DNA from: Streptomyces sp. CNH099
GTDB lineage: Bacteria; Actinomycetota; Actinomycetes; Streptomycetales; Streptomycetaceae
Reading direction: 5' to 3'
DNA length: 64,000 bases
Assembly: GCA_000514715.1 (NCBI GenBank)
Contig: KI911459.1
Span: forward strand, 248,001 to 312,000
The notes below the pieces were generated by a model. The model saw nothing but the letters and a program-made list of their open reading frames with translations, was not told the origin of the DNA and made no database searches. The position numbers and the translations under genes were made by a program. This document shows, piece by piece, positions 50,070 to 58,600 of the stretch (positions within the stretch are counted from its first letter, which is position 1; each line of letters begins with the position of its first letter).

Positions 50070-50662
50070 GACTCGACCTTACTGCGTCCCGCCGGGCCCC
50101 CCGACCCGGGTCCCGGCACCGTCCGTGCGCTTGCGGCCGCGCCGGCCGCACCGTGGCGTCGGCCACAGCGCACACCCCGCCCCAACCCGCCGACCCACCC
50201 GGACCGGCGCCGTATCCGCGCAGGTCAGGGCGGTGCACGGGGCACGGGTCGCGGCCCGTACGGGGCTGTCCGCACCGCGGACGGCGGCGCCGGTTCCCGC
50301 CGGCCGTCTGTTTTACTGGCCAGCATGACCACGACGAGCAGCCGCCCCCGTGCGACCGAGGCGAGGAACACGACGCCCGGTGCTCGCCGCATGTGTCGAA
50401 TGCGCCGCTGAGGGCACCCGCTCGCGGACTCGCGCCCCGAAGCGAGTCGCGGGCCGCTCCGCCGCCGTGCCCCGCACGGCCGAGCCCGAGAGCCGAGCCC
50501 GCGTGCCCTGAGGCCGCGCCGCGCCCCCCGCGCGCACGCCGCCCGGAGCCACCACCCCGGACCCCCCGGACACCACCCCGGCCACCGAACCAGCGCGCTC
50601 CGCCGGGGCGCGCCCGTGCCCGCCCGCATCCCGGCCGGGCACCCGAGAGCGATGGAACCCAC
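50070..50662 (+). promoter_or_regulatory. metN upstream region: promoter, leader peptide and structured leader
   Basis: No other gene is supported between the membrane-protein operon and metN. The region around 50,308 holds TTTTACTGGCC before the leader ATG, a possible -10 area. After the leader stop come several GC stems (for example 50427-50448) up to the metN GTG, which has only a weak GAGAG SD at 50645-50649. The layout supports translation-dependent attenuation. Confidence 0.5.
50325..50411 (+). CDS. Cys/Met leader peptide of the methionine transporter (28 aa)
   Basis: A 28-codon frame, ATG 50325 to TGA 50409-50411, lies 251 bp before metN. Its end reads GARRMCRMRR, with Met-Cys-Arg-Met just before the stop. 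Short actinobacterial leader peptides with Cys or Met codons near their end precede sulfur and methionine genes, where stalled ribosomes change RNA folding. Here a 7-bp stem GACTCGC/GCGAGTC (50427-50433 with 50442-50448) and further GC stems follow immediately, as expected for attenuation. The frame is too short for statistics; evidence is placement, terminal codons and flanking hairpins. No SAM-riboswitch core was recognised. Confidence 0.55.
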   Translation: MTTTSSRPRATEARNTTPGARRMCRMRR

Positions 50663-51706
50663 GTGATCACAGTTACGGACCTGAGGAAGGTCTACCGCTC
50701 CCGCGGCCGCGAGACCGCCGCGCTCGACGGCGTCGACCTGCGCGTACGCGAGGGCGAGGTCTTCGGCGTCGTCGGCCGCAGCGGCGCCGGCAAGTCCACC
50801 CTCATCCGCTGCATCAACCTCCTGGAGCGCCCCGACTCCGGCACCGTCACCGTCGCCGGCCAGGACCTCACGGCCCTGAGCGGCCGCGAGCTGCGCGCCG
50901 CCCGCACCCGGATCGGGATGATCTTCCAGCACTTCAACCTGCTCAGCGCCCGCACCGTGCAGGACAACGTCGAACTGCCCCTGGAGATCCTGGGCCTGTC
51001 CGGCCAGGAGCGCGCCCGCAAGGCGCTCGACCTCCTCGACCTCGTCGGCCTCGCCGACCGCGCCAAGGCGTACCCGGCGCAGCTGTCCGGCGGCCAGAAG
51101 CAGCGCGTCGGCATCGCCCGCGCGCTGGCCGGCGACCCGCAGGTGCTGCTCTCCGACGAGGCCACCTCCGCGCTCGACCCCGAGACCACCCGCTCCGTGC
51201 TGGAGCTGCTGCGCGAACTCAACCGCGAACTGGGCCTGACCGTCCTGCTCATCACCCACGAGATGGACGTCGTCAAGGCCGTGTGCGACTCCGCCGCCCT
51301 GATGCGCTCCGGCCGCATCACCGAGTCGGGCACCCTCGACGAGCTGCTGGCCACGCCCGGCTCGGAGATCGCCGCCCAGCTCTTCCCCGTCGGCGGCGAG
51401 TCCGACGGCCCCGCGAGCACCGTGGTCGACATCACCTTCCACGGCGACACGGCGAGCCGCCCGGTGATCTCCCACCTGTCCCGCACGTACAACCTCGACG
51501 TGTCGATCCTCGGCGCCGCCATGGACACCGTCGGCGGCCGGCAGGTCGGCCGGATGCGCATCGAGCTGCCCGGCCCGTACGAGGAGAACGTCGTCCCCCT
51601 GGGCTTCCTGCGCGAGCAGGGCCTGCAGATCGACCCGGTCGGTGCCGGCGCCGACCGGGTCGGTGCCGGCGCCGCCGGCCCGTCCACCCTGGAGAGTGCC
51701 AAGTGA
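50663..51706 (+). CDS. metN: Methionine ABC transporter ATP-binding protein
   Basis: The 347-aa ATPase powers methionine import. Walker A GRSGAGKSTLIRCINLLE, Q-loop IFQHFNLLSART, ABC signature LSGGQKQRVGIARAL, Walker B VLLSDEATSALD and H-loop LITHEMDVV are all present. A C-terminal NIL domain (about 265-335, VVDITFHGDTASRPVISHLS to GFLREQGLQI) mediates methionine trans-inhibition in MetN. A Gly/Ala-rich tail follows. GTG 50663 is chosen from the conserved start ITVTDLRKVY. Its stop overlaps the permease start (GTGA). Confidence 0.96.
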   Translation: MITVTDLRKVYRSRGRETAALDGVDLRVREGEVFGVVGRSGAGKSTLIRCINLLERPDSGTVTVAGQDLTALSGRELRAARTRIGMIFQHFNLLSARTVQDNVELPLEILGLSGQERARKALDLLDLVGLADRAKAYPAQLSGGQKQRVGIARALAGDPQVLLSDEATSALDPETTRSVLELLRELNRELGLTVLLITHEMDVVKAVCDSAALMRSGRITESGTLDELLATPGSEIAAQLFPVGGESDGPASTVVDITFHGDTASRPVISHLSRTYNLDVSILGAAMDTVGGRQVGRMRIELPGPYEENVVPLGFLREQGLQIDPVGAGADRVGAGAAGPSTLESAK

Positions 51707-53223
51707 GCTGGACCGAGATACGCCCCGAGCTGCTGACCGGGCTCTGGGAGACGCTGGCCATGGTCGGCTGGGCGGCGCTCGTCGCCGTCGTCCTGGGCAC
51801 CCCGCTCGGCGTGCTGCTGGTCCTCACCGACCGCGGCCGCCCGCTGCAGAACGTCCTCGTCAACCGGGTCGTCGGACTCGTCGTGAACATCGGCCGCTCG
51901 CTGCCGTTCATCATCCTGATGCTGGCGCTGACCGCCTTCACCCGCTCCCTGGTCGGCACGTCCATCGGCCTCAAGGGCGCGATCGTGCCGCTGGCCGTCA
52001 GCGCCGTCCCCTTCTTCGCCCGGCTCGTCGAGACCGCGGTCCGCGAGGTCGACGCCGGCCTGGCCGAGGCCGTGCAGGCCATGGGCGGCAGCACCTGGAC
52101 CGTGGTCGTCAAGGCGCTGCTGCCGCAGGCGCTGCCGTCCCTGGTCGCGGGCCTGACCACCACCGTCATCGCCCTCGTCGGCTACTCCGCGATGGCCGGC
52201 GCGGTCGGCGGCGGCGGCCTCGGCGACGTCGCCATCCGCTACGGCTACCAGCGCTATGAGGGCGACGTCATGCTCGTCACCGTCGTGCTGCTCGTCGTCC
52301 TCGTCAACGTCGTCCAGCTCGTCGGCGACTTCTTCGTCCGCACCCTGAGCGACCGCAGCGCCCGCGGCGCCGCCTGGCTGCGCATCTCCCGCCCCGCCCG
52401 GGCGGGCGTCGCCGCGGTCGCCGGCGTCGCGCTCGTCGGCACGCTCACCGCCGGCACCATCGGGCTGACCTCCGACGGCGGCGACGGCGGCGCGAACACC
52501 GTCACCGTGGCCGCGACGCCCGTGCCGCACGGCGAGATCCTGGACTTCGTCAGGGACAACCTCGCCGAGGACGCCGGGATCGACCTGCGGGTCCGCGAGT
52601 TCACCGACTACGTCAAGCCCAACGAGGCGGTCGCCACCGGCGAGGTCGACGCCAACTTCTTCCAGCACACCCCGTTCCTCGACGACTACAACGACAAGAA
52701 CGGCACCGACATCGTCCCCACCGTCGGCGTGCTCGTCGAACCGCTGGGCCTGTACTCGAACGAGACCGACGACGTCTCCGGCCTCGGCGCCGGCGACACC
52801 GTCGCCGTACCGAACGACACCACCAACGAGGGGCGCGCCCTGCACCTCCTCGCCGCCGAGGGCCTCATCGAGCTGAAGGACGGCACCGGCCTGAACGCCA
52901 CCCCGGGCGACATCGCCGACGACCGCGGCCTGGAGATCCAGGAGCTGGAGGCGGCCCAGACGCCGCGGGCGCTCCAGGACGTCGACGCCGCCGTCGTCAA
53001 CGGCAACTACGCCATCGACTCCGGCCTCGACCCGCGCACCGACGCCGTCGCGCTGGAGAAGGCCGAGGGCAACCCGTACGTCAACATCCTCGCCGTCCGC
53101 TCCGGCGACGCGGACGACCCGGAGATCAGGAAGCTCGGCGAGCTGCTGAACTCCCCGGAGACCAAGGCGTTCCTGGAGAAGGAGTTCCCCTCGTCGGTAC
53201 CGGTGTTCGGCCCCGTGGGCTGA
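51703..53223 (+). CDS. MetI-MetQ fusion: methionine permease joined to substrate-binding domain
   Basis: One open frame of 506 aa joins two usually separate subunits. Residues 1-222 are the MetI permease with five helices and the EAA loop (AEAVQAMGGSTWTVVVKALLP). Residues about 233-255 form one further helix (VAAVAGVALVGTLTAGTIGL). Residues 260-506 are an NLPA/MetQ-type binding protein (VTVAATPVPHGEILDFV, FTDYVKPNEAVATGEVDANFFQHTPFL, VNGNYAIDSGLDP). No Cys lipobox or signal cleavage site precedes the MetQ part, so the sensor domain is tethered by the extra helix. Fused binding domains are known in OpuA-type importers; separate MetI and MetQ are usual in Streptomyces. GTG 51703 overlaps metN. 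Confidence 0.92.
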   Translation: MSWTEIRPELLTGLWETLAMVGWAALVAVVLGTPLGVLLVLTDRGRPLQNVLVNRVVGLVVNIGRSLPFIILMLALTAFTRSLVGTSIGLKGAIVPLAVSAVPFFARLVETAVREVDAGLAEAVQAMGGSTWTVVVKALLPQALPSLVAGLTTTVIALVGYSAMAGAVGGGGLGDVAIRYGYQRYEGDVMLVTVVLLVVLVNVVQLVGDFFVRTLSDRSARGAAWLRISRPARAGVAAVAGVALVGTLTAGTIGLTSDGGDGGANTVTVAATPVPHGEILDFVRDNLAEDAGIDLRVREFTDYVKPNEAVATGEVDANFFQHTPFLDDYNDKNGTDIVPTVGVLVEPLGLYSNETDDVSGLGAGDTVAVPNDTTNEGRALHLLAAEGLIELKDGTGLNATPGDIADDRGLEIQELEAAQTPRALQDVDAAVVNGNYAIDSGLDPRTDAVALEKAEGNPYVNILAVRSGDADDPEIRKLGELLNSPETKAFLEKEFPSSVPVFGPVG

Positions 53224-53300
53224 GCCGTGGCATATCCGCCCGCGGATGCTGCATGCTGTCCGGGTCAGCTCGTCATCGGTCCACGCACTCGGAGAAGCGC

Positions 53301-53906
53301 ATGTCATCCACCTTCCCGGACGTCTCCCTCAGCACGGACCGGCTGGTGCTCCGCCCGTTCGACGAGGAGGACGTGCCGGCGCTGACCGAGATGATGAACG
53401 ACGAGGCCGTCACGGCGTGGACACAGGTGCCGCACCCGTACACGCGGGACGACGCCCGCGACTGGGTGAGGCGCGTCGCCCCGGCCGAGCGCACCGGCGG
53501 CCGGGGCATCGTCTTCGCGGTGTCGGAGTTCCTCACCCAGCGCCTCGTCGGCATCGTCCACCTGCGGCGGACCGACTGGCGCACGCTCGCCTCCGAGGTC
53601 AGGTTCATCGTCGCCCCCTGGGCGCGCGGCGAGGGGTACGCCGCCGAGTCCGTGCTCGTCGTCGCGCGCTGGCTCTTCGACGTGCAGAAGTTCGAGCGCC
53701 TGGAACTGCGCACCGCCGCGGACAACACCGCGGCGCAGCAGGTTGCGCAGAAGGTCGGCGGCATCAGCGAGGGCGTCCTGCGCAACGCCTGGATAGCGCG
53801 CACCCGCACCGAGGACGGCGGCTGGACGGACATCCGCACCGATCTGATCGTCTGGAGCCTGCTGCCGGAGGACCTGGACGCGGACGGCGGGAGTAGTGTG
53901 CTCTGA
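53301..53906 (+). CDS. RimJ/RimL-type N-acetyltransferase
   Basis: The 201-aa protein starts MSSTFPDVSLSTDRLVLRPF, the RimJ/RimL opening (L.T.RL.LR.). It continues DDARDWVRRV, the acetyl-CoA region VAPWARGEGYAAESVLVVARW and LRTAADNTAAQQVAQKVGG. Substrate unknown. ATG 53301 lies 6 nt after GGAG (53291-53294), better than the upstream TTG/ATG-type starts. It follows the methionine transporter by 77 bp and precedes cobL by 112 bp with a hairpin between. Confidence 0.88.
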   Translation: MSSTFPDVSLSTDRLVLRPFDEEDVPALTEMMNDEAVTAWTQVPHPYTRDDARDWVRRVAPAERTGGRGIVFAVSEFLTQRLVGIVHLRRTDWRTLASEVRFIVAPWARGEGYAAESVLVVARWLFDVQKFERLELRTAADNTAAQQVAQKVGGISEGVLRNAWIARTRTEDGGWTDIRTDLIVWSLLPEDLDADGGSSVL

Positions 53907-53967
53907 CGCTCCCTTATCTCCGGCGTGCGTACGCGCGCACGTGCGTGCCCCGGCGGTCCGGGAGCGG

Positions 53968-53985
53968 GCGCCGGCCCTCCGGCGC
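53968..53985 (+). terminator. Hairpin between GNAT and cobL
   Basis: GCGCCGG (53968-53974) pairs with CCGGCGC (53979-53985) around a CCCT loop, 61 bp after the GNAT stop. Short but GC-rich. Confidence 0.5.
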
Positions 53986-54018
53986 GCCCCCGGCCGACGA
54001 CCAGGAGAGAAGTGAGCG

Positions 54019-55314
54019 ATGGCGGACCGCGTCACCGTGATCGGGTGGGACGGTTCTCCGCTGACCGAGGCGGCGCGCGCCGCGCTCGGCGCGGCCAGCC
54101 TGGTGGCCGGGGCGGCGCACCACCTCGCCCTGCCCGAGGTGCCGCCGGGCGCCGAGCGCATCCGGCTGGGCAGCGTGGGCCTCGCGGCCCGCAGGATCGC
54201 CCGGCACCGCGGCACGGCGGTGGTCCTCGCCGACGGCGACCCGGGCTTCTTCGGCGTCGTACGCACCCTGCGCGCCCCCGAGCACGGCCTGGAGGTCGAG
54301 GTGCTGCCGGCGGTCTCGTCCGTCGCCGCCGCCTTCGCCCGCGCCGGGATGCCCTGGGACGACGCGCAGGTAGTCGTCGCGCACGAGCGCAACCTGCGCC
54401 GGGCCGTGAACGTCTGCCGCGCGCACCCCAAGGTCGCCGTCCTCACCTCGCCCGGGGCCGGGCCCGCCGAACTCGCCCTGCTGCTGCGGGACGTCCACCG
54501 CACGTTCGTCATCTGCGAGGAGCTGGGCGGCCCGCAGGAGCGGGTGACGGTGCTCACGTCGGACAAGGTGGCGGAGCACGTGTGGCGGGACCCGAACGTG
54601 ACGCTGGTGATCGGCGGCGGCTTCGCGACCGGAGCCGGCGCCGTGTCCGGCTCCGGGGCCGGGGCGGCGGGCCAGGGCGGCGGCGCGGCGCCCGCCGCCG
54701 GGGGCTGGCTCGCGGGCCACGACGCGGGCTACCCGCCCGCGCTGCGCGGCTGGAGCCTGCCCGCCGCGGAGTACGCCGCCGCGCCCGACGCGGGCGAGGC
54801 ACCGCAGCTGCGCGCCGTCCAACTCGCCCGGCTCGGGCCGCGCCAGGGGGACCTGGTGTGGGACATCGGCTCCGGCAGCGGCGCGGCGGCGGTCGAGGCC
54901 GCCCGCTTCGGCGCGGCCGTCATCGCCGTCGACCGCGACGCCGACGCCTGCGCCCGCGCCACCGCCGCGGCGCGCCGCTTCGGGGTGCTGCTGCAGACCG
55001 TGCACGGCACCGCCCCCGGCGTCCTCAACGACCTGCCGGAGCCGGACGTCGTCCGGGTCGGCGGCGGCGGCGCGGCCGTCGTCGCGGAGTGCGCGGCCCG
55101 GCGCCCGGAGCGGATCGTCGCGCACGCCCGCACCCGGGACGGCGCCGAGGAGGTCGTACGGGCCGTCGCGGACGCCGGATACGCCGTGGAGGTCTCGCTC
55201 CTGCAGTCGGTCGACCTCGACCCGGAGGCGCCCGCGCCCGCGGGGCAGGGCGCCGGGTGGCGGGAGCGGGAGCGCAGCGTCGTGTTCCTGATCGCGGGAA
55301 GCCGCGGCGCCTGA
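54019..55314 (+). CDS. cobL: Precorrin-6Y C5,15-methyltransferase (decarboxylating)
   Basis: CobL methylates precorrin-6Y at C5 and C15 and removes the C12 acetate carboxyl in cobalamin synthesis. The 431-aa protein has an N-terminal CbiE tetrapyrrole-methylase half (about 1-205, VTVIGWDGSPLTEAARAAL, GDPGFFGVVRTL, LPAVSSVAAAFARAGMPW) and a C-terminal CbiT half with AdoMet fold (about 270-431, LVWDIGSGSGAAAVEAARFG, IAVDRDADACARA). A Gly/Ala linker (about 200-225) joins them. ATG 54019 follows GGAGAG. No cobalamin riboswitch is recognisable upstream. Part of a cob segment with cobT and the cysG-like fusion. Confidence 0.94.
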   Translation: MADRVTVIGWDGSPLTEAARAALGAASLVAGAAHHLALPEVPPGAERIRLGSVGLAARRIARHRGTAVVLADGDPGFFGVVRTLRAPEHGLEVEVLPAVSSVAAAFARAGMPWDDAQVVVAHERNLRRAVNVCRAHPKVAVLTSPGAGPAELALLLRDVHRTFVICEELGGPQERVTVLTSDKVAEHVWRDPNVTLVIGGGFATGAGAVSGSGAGAAGQGGGAAPAAGGWLAGHDAGYPPALRGWSLPAAEYAAAPDAGEAPQLRAVQLARLGPRQGDLVWDIGSGSGAAAVEAARFGAAVIAVDRDADACARATAAARRFGVLLQTVHGTAPGVLNDLPEPDVVRVGGGGAAVVAECAARRPERIVAHARTRDGAEEVVRAVADAGYAVEVSLLQSVDLDPEAPAPAGQGAGWRERERSVVFLIAGSRGA

Positions 55315-55661
55315 GCCGGGGCGTGGGTGCGCCGGGTGCCGCGCACGGTGCGCTCCGGGTGCGCGGGAGGCGTGCGCCGGGGGCTCCCCGCGGTGCACCG
55401 GACCACGCCCTCCGGCCTCGACCCCAGCCGGACCCGCGGGCGGATTGCGGGTAGGCTGGCCGACTGTTGTGCCGTGAGCTGGCATTGGTGGCAGCGTTGC
55501 CGAATGCCGGTAATGTCCGGGGGTCTTGTCGCAGTTGTCGGGAACGCAAACCCTGCGGGACGGTCGTGCCGCCGAGCGGGGTGTGCTCGTTCCAGCTATG
55601 GGCGGCCGCCTGTCCCGAGAGGGCTGCTGCCGGACGAACGGTCGGAGAAGGAGCTGGAACG
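55315..55661 (+). promoter_or_regulatory. Intergenic leader of the bluB-cobT fusion
   Basis: A possible -10 TAGGCT lies at 55452-55457. Downstream is a two-part hairpin, GGCATT/AATGCC outside and GGCA/TGCC inside (55481-55508). The frame upstream of the start remains open to 55467 but the added residues look non-coding. I could not recognise B12-box sequence, so a cobalamin riboswitch is not claimed. RBS AAGGAG at 55648-55653. Confidence 0.4.
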
Positions 55662-58600
55662 ATGGGCGAGGGGTACGGACGCATGACTGACACCGGCAAG
55701 CTCCCGGAGGGGCACCAGCCGGGGCCGGACGACGCCGACGGAGAACACCTCCCCGCCCCCGGCACCGCGCGGCCGGGCGCCGCGGCGCCCGCGCCCCCGG
55801 CGGACGACGACGACTTGCTGTTCCTGCCCGGCGCGCAGGGCGCGTGGACGGAGCAGCGGAACCCGGCGGCCGGTGCGGCCGCCCCGGACGCCGGCGCGCG
55901 GGACGTGTCCTCGGGCGGCGGCACCGCCTCCGCCGGGGGAGCGGCGGCGCCGGGCGCCGAGCCCGCCCCGGGCGGGCAGCGGCGGCCGCTGCACATGGGC
56001 CCGCCGGTGCCGGAGCCGGCCGGGGGAGTGGTGCGTTCGCTCGCCGACCGGGGCCCGGCGAGCGGGTCGGTGGACACCCGCGAGGCGGTCGCGGCCGCGG
56101 ACGCCGGCGCGGCGGCCCCCGCGGACGGCACCGCCCTCGCGGCGACCGGCAACGCGGCCGGTACGGGCGCGGATTCACCCACTCCGGCAGCCCCGGCGGC
56201 CCCGGCCGGACCGGAGGCGCCCGCGGCGCAGCAGGGCGCGCCGGAGGGCCCGGGGACGGCGCCCGGCGACGTACCGGACCAGGCCGCCGCGGCGGCTCCG
56301 GCCGTACCGGGCCGGCCCGTTCACACCGCGGCGCCCGGCGCGGGAGCCGACGGGCCGCACCCGCCGGTGCCGACCGCGGCCGGCTCCGTACCGCCGCAGG
56401 CGGCGGGGGCCGCCGGGCAGGTCCCGCACCCGCCGCCGCGCACGCCGGGGCCGCCGACCACCGGCCCCGAGTACCTCGACGTCACCCGGGTCGGCGCCAC
56501 CCACCTGCCGGGCCCGCAGCTCGGCGAGATCCCGCCCGCCCCCGCGGGCTGGACCTCCGTGTCACATCCCGCCGACACAGAAACGGTCGCCCAGGCGCCG
56601 CCGCAGGAGGCCGGTGGGCCGGACCCCGCGGCCGTATCGCCCACGGAGTCCCCGAACACCCAGGCTGCGCCCCCCGCGCACGACGGTGCCACGGAGGCGG
56701 CCCCGGCGGACCGGCCGTCCGGGGAGACGGCCGCGCAGGCCCCGGCCCCCGGCGGCGAACCGACCGCGCCGCCGCAGGCAGGCGCCGCGGGCGCGGCGCC
56801 CGTGGACGCGGCGCAGGCCGCGGTCCGCAGGGCGGCGGCCTCGGCGGGCGCCTCCCTGGGACGTGGCCTCAGCACCGCCGGCGGGACCGCGACGGCCGCC
56901 GCCGGCCAGGACGGCTCCGCCGCGGAGCAGGCCGCCGACGTGACCGCGCCGGAGGACGGGGCCGCGGGCGGGCATCAGGCCGACGCCGGTGGTCTCGCGG
57001 ACGCGGCCGTGCCGCACGCGGCGAGCGGGTCCGCGGGCGTCTCGGCCACGGCAGCCGCCGGGGCGCAGGCACATGCCGGCCGGCCCGGGGACGCGGCCGT
57101 GGCGCATACGGCGGCCGAAGGGCGGCCGGGCGACGGTGCGGCGGTCGAGCCCGTGGACACCTCAGCCGCGGGCGCCGCGCCGCAGACAGCGCGGGGCGGG
57201 ACCGCGGGTGGGCGTGCCGGGGTTGCCGCGTCGGCTGCGGCCACGGCCGGGCGGCAGGCTGACGGCGGTGATGTCGCGGGCGCGGCCGCGCCGCACCCGG
57301 CGGGCGAGCCGGCGGAGGTCTCGGCCACGGTCGCCGCCGCGGCGCAGGCATCACCGGACGGGACCGCGGGTGGGCGGTCCGGCGTTGCCCCGGCGACTCC
57401 GGTCGTGTGCGGGCCGCAGGCCGGCGGTGAACTTGCGGGCGTAGCCGTACCGCACGCCGCGACGGACCCCGCGGATGCGTCCGCCACGGGTGCCGCGCCG
57501 CAGGCCGAGCCCGCGGACGGGCCGCACGCCGTACGGGACGCGCGGTCCGGCGACGGCCCGCGGGGCCGGACGGACCGGCGGGACCACGCCGCGGCCGCGC
57601 AGTCGGCCATCGGCGGGGCGGTGCCTGCCGGGGACCGGTCCGCGGGCGCACCCGCACCGCACCCGGTGACCGACGACCCGCCCGGCACCGCCGCGGCGGG
57701 CGGGGACGGTCAGCATGCTGAGAACGGCGCGGTCGCCGCCGTGGCCGGCGAGCTGGCGCCGGGGGACCGGGCGGACACCGCCGGGTCGACCCCCGCGGCG
57801 CAGCCGGCCGGGCAGCCCGCCGACAGCTCCGAACCGCGGCCCGCGGACGGCGCGGTGCTCCACGCCGTCGCCGACGGGCAGCCCGTCAACGGCGCAAAGG
57901 CGCGGGCGGCGAACGGCCACGCCGTGCCCGGCGGGCAGCCGGCCGCGCCCGCCGCCAAGGACGTGCGCCAAGCCCCGGTCCCGGGGGTGCCCGCGGCGCG
58001 GGCGGCGGGGGACGAGGCCGCGCCCGCGGCCGCCGTGCACGCCGCCAGCGGCCCCCGCCGGGGCGTGTCGCTCGGGGTCCGCAACGGCGCTCAGGCCGTC
58101 CCCGCCGGCACCGCCGCGGAAGACGGGGCCGGCGCCGCGCCCGAGGCACCGCCCGCGGACGCGTCCGCGGAGACCGCCGCCCCCGTGGCGCAGCTCCGCG
58201 GTCGGCGCCGGCGCGGCACCGCGGTGAGCGCACCCGTCGCCGCCGCCTCCGCGACCCCGGCCGGCGAGGCGCAGGGCCAGGACGCCGCCGCGGCCGCCGC
58301 CGTCCACGTACCGGCGCATGGCTCCCCGGCGCCCCCGGCGGACGCCCCCGCGGCCGGAGCATCCGGCAGCGACGCCGACCCCGCCGGGACCGAGGCCCCC
58401 GGCCCCGGACCCGACGCGGACGCCGAGGCCGCCCCCGGCTTCGCCGACGCCGAGCGCGAGGCCGTCCACCGCGTCATGCGTGAACGCCGCGACATCCGCA
58501 ACGGCTTCCGCTCCGACCCCGTCCCGCACGAGGTGCTGCTCCGCGTCCTGGAGGCCGCCCACACCGCCCCCAGCGTCGGCCACTCGCAGCCCTGGGACTT

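Noticed and set aside
50412..50662. SAM riboswitch before metN
   Set aside because: No SAM-I or SAM-IV core sequence could be recognised; leader peptide attenuation fits better. A covariance search would decide.
52380..52520. MetI-MetQ fusion as a sequencing frameshift artefact
   Set aside because: Both halves and the hinge are in one frame with consistent codon bias and a plausible helix; a frameshift would normally also leave a stop or a signal peptide start.
55315..55661. Cobalamin riboswitch before the bluB-cobT fusion
   Set aside because: The conserved B12-box sequence was not found; only a small two-part hairpin is visible.
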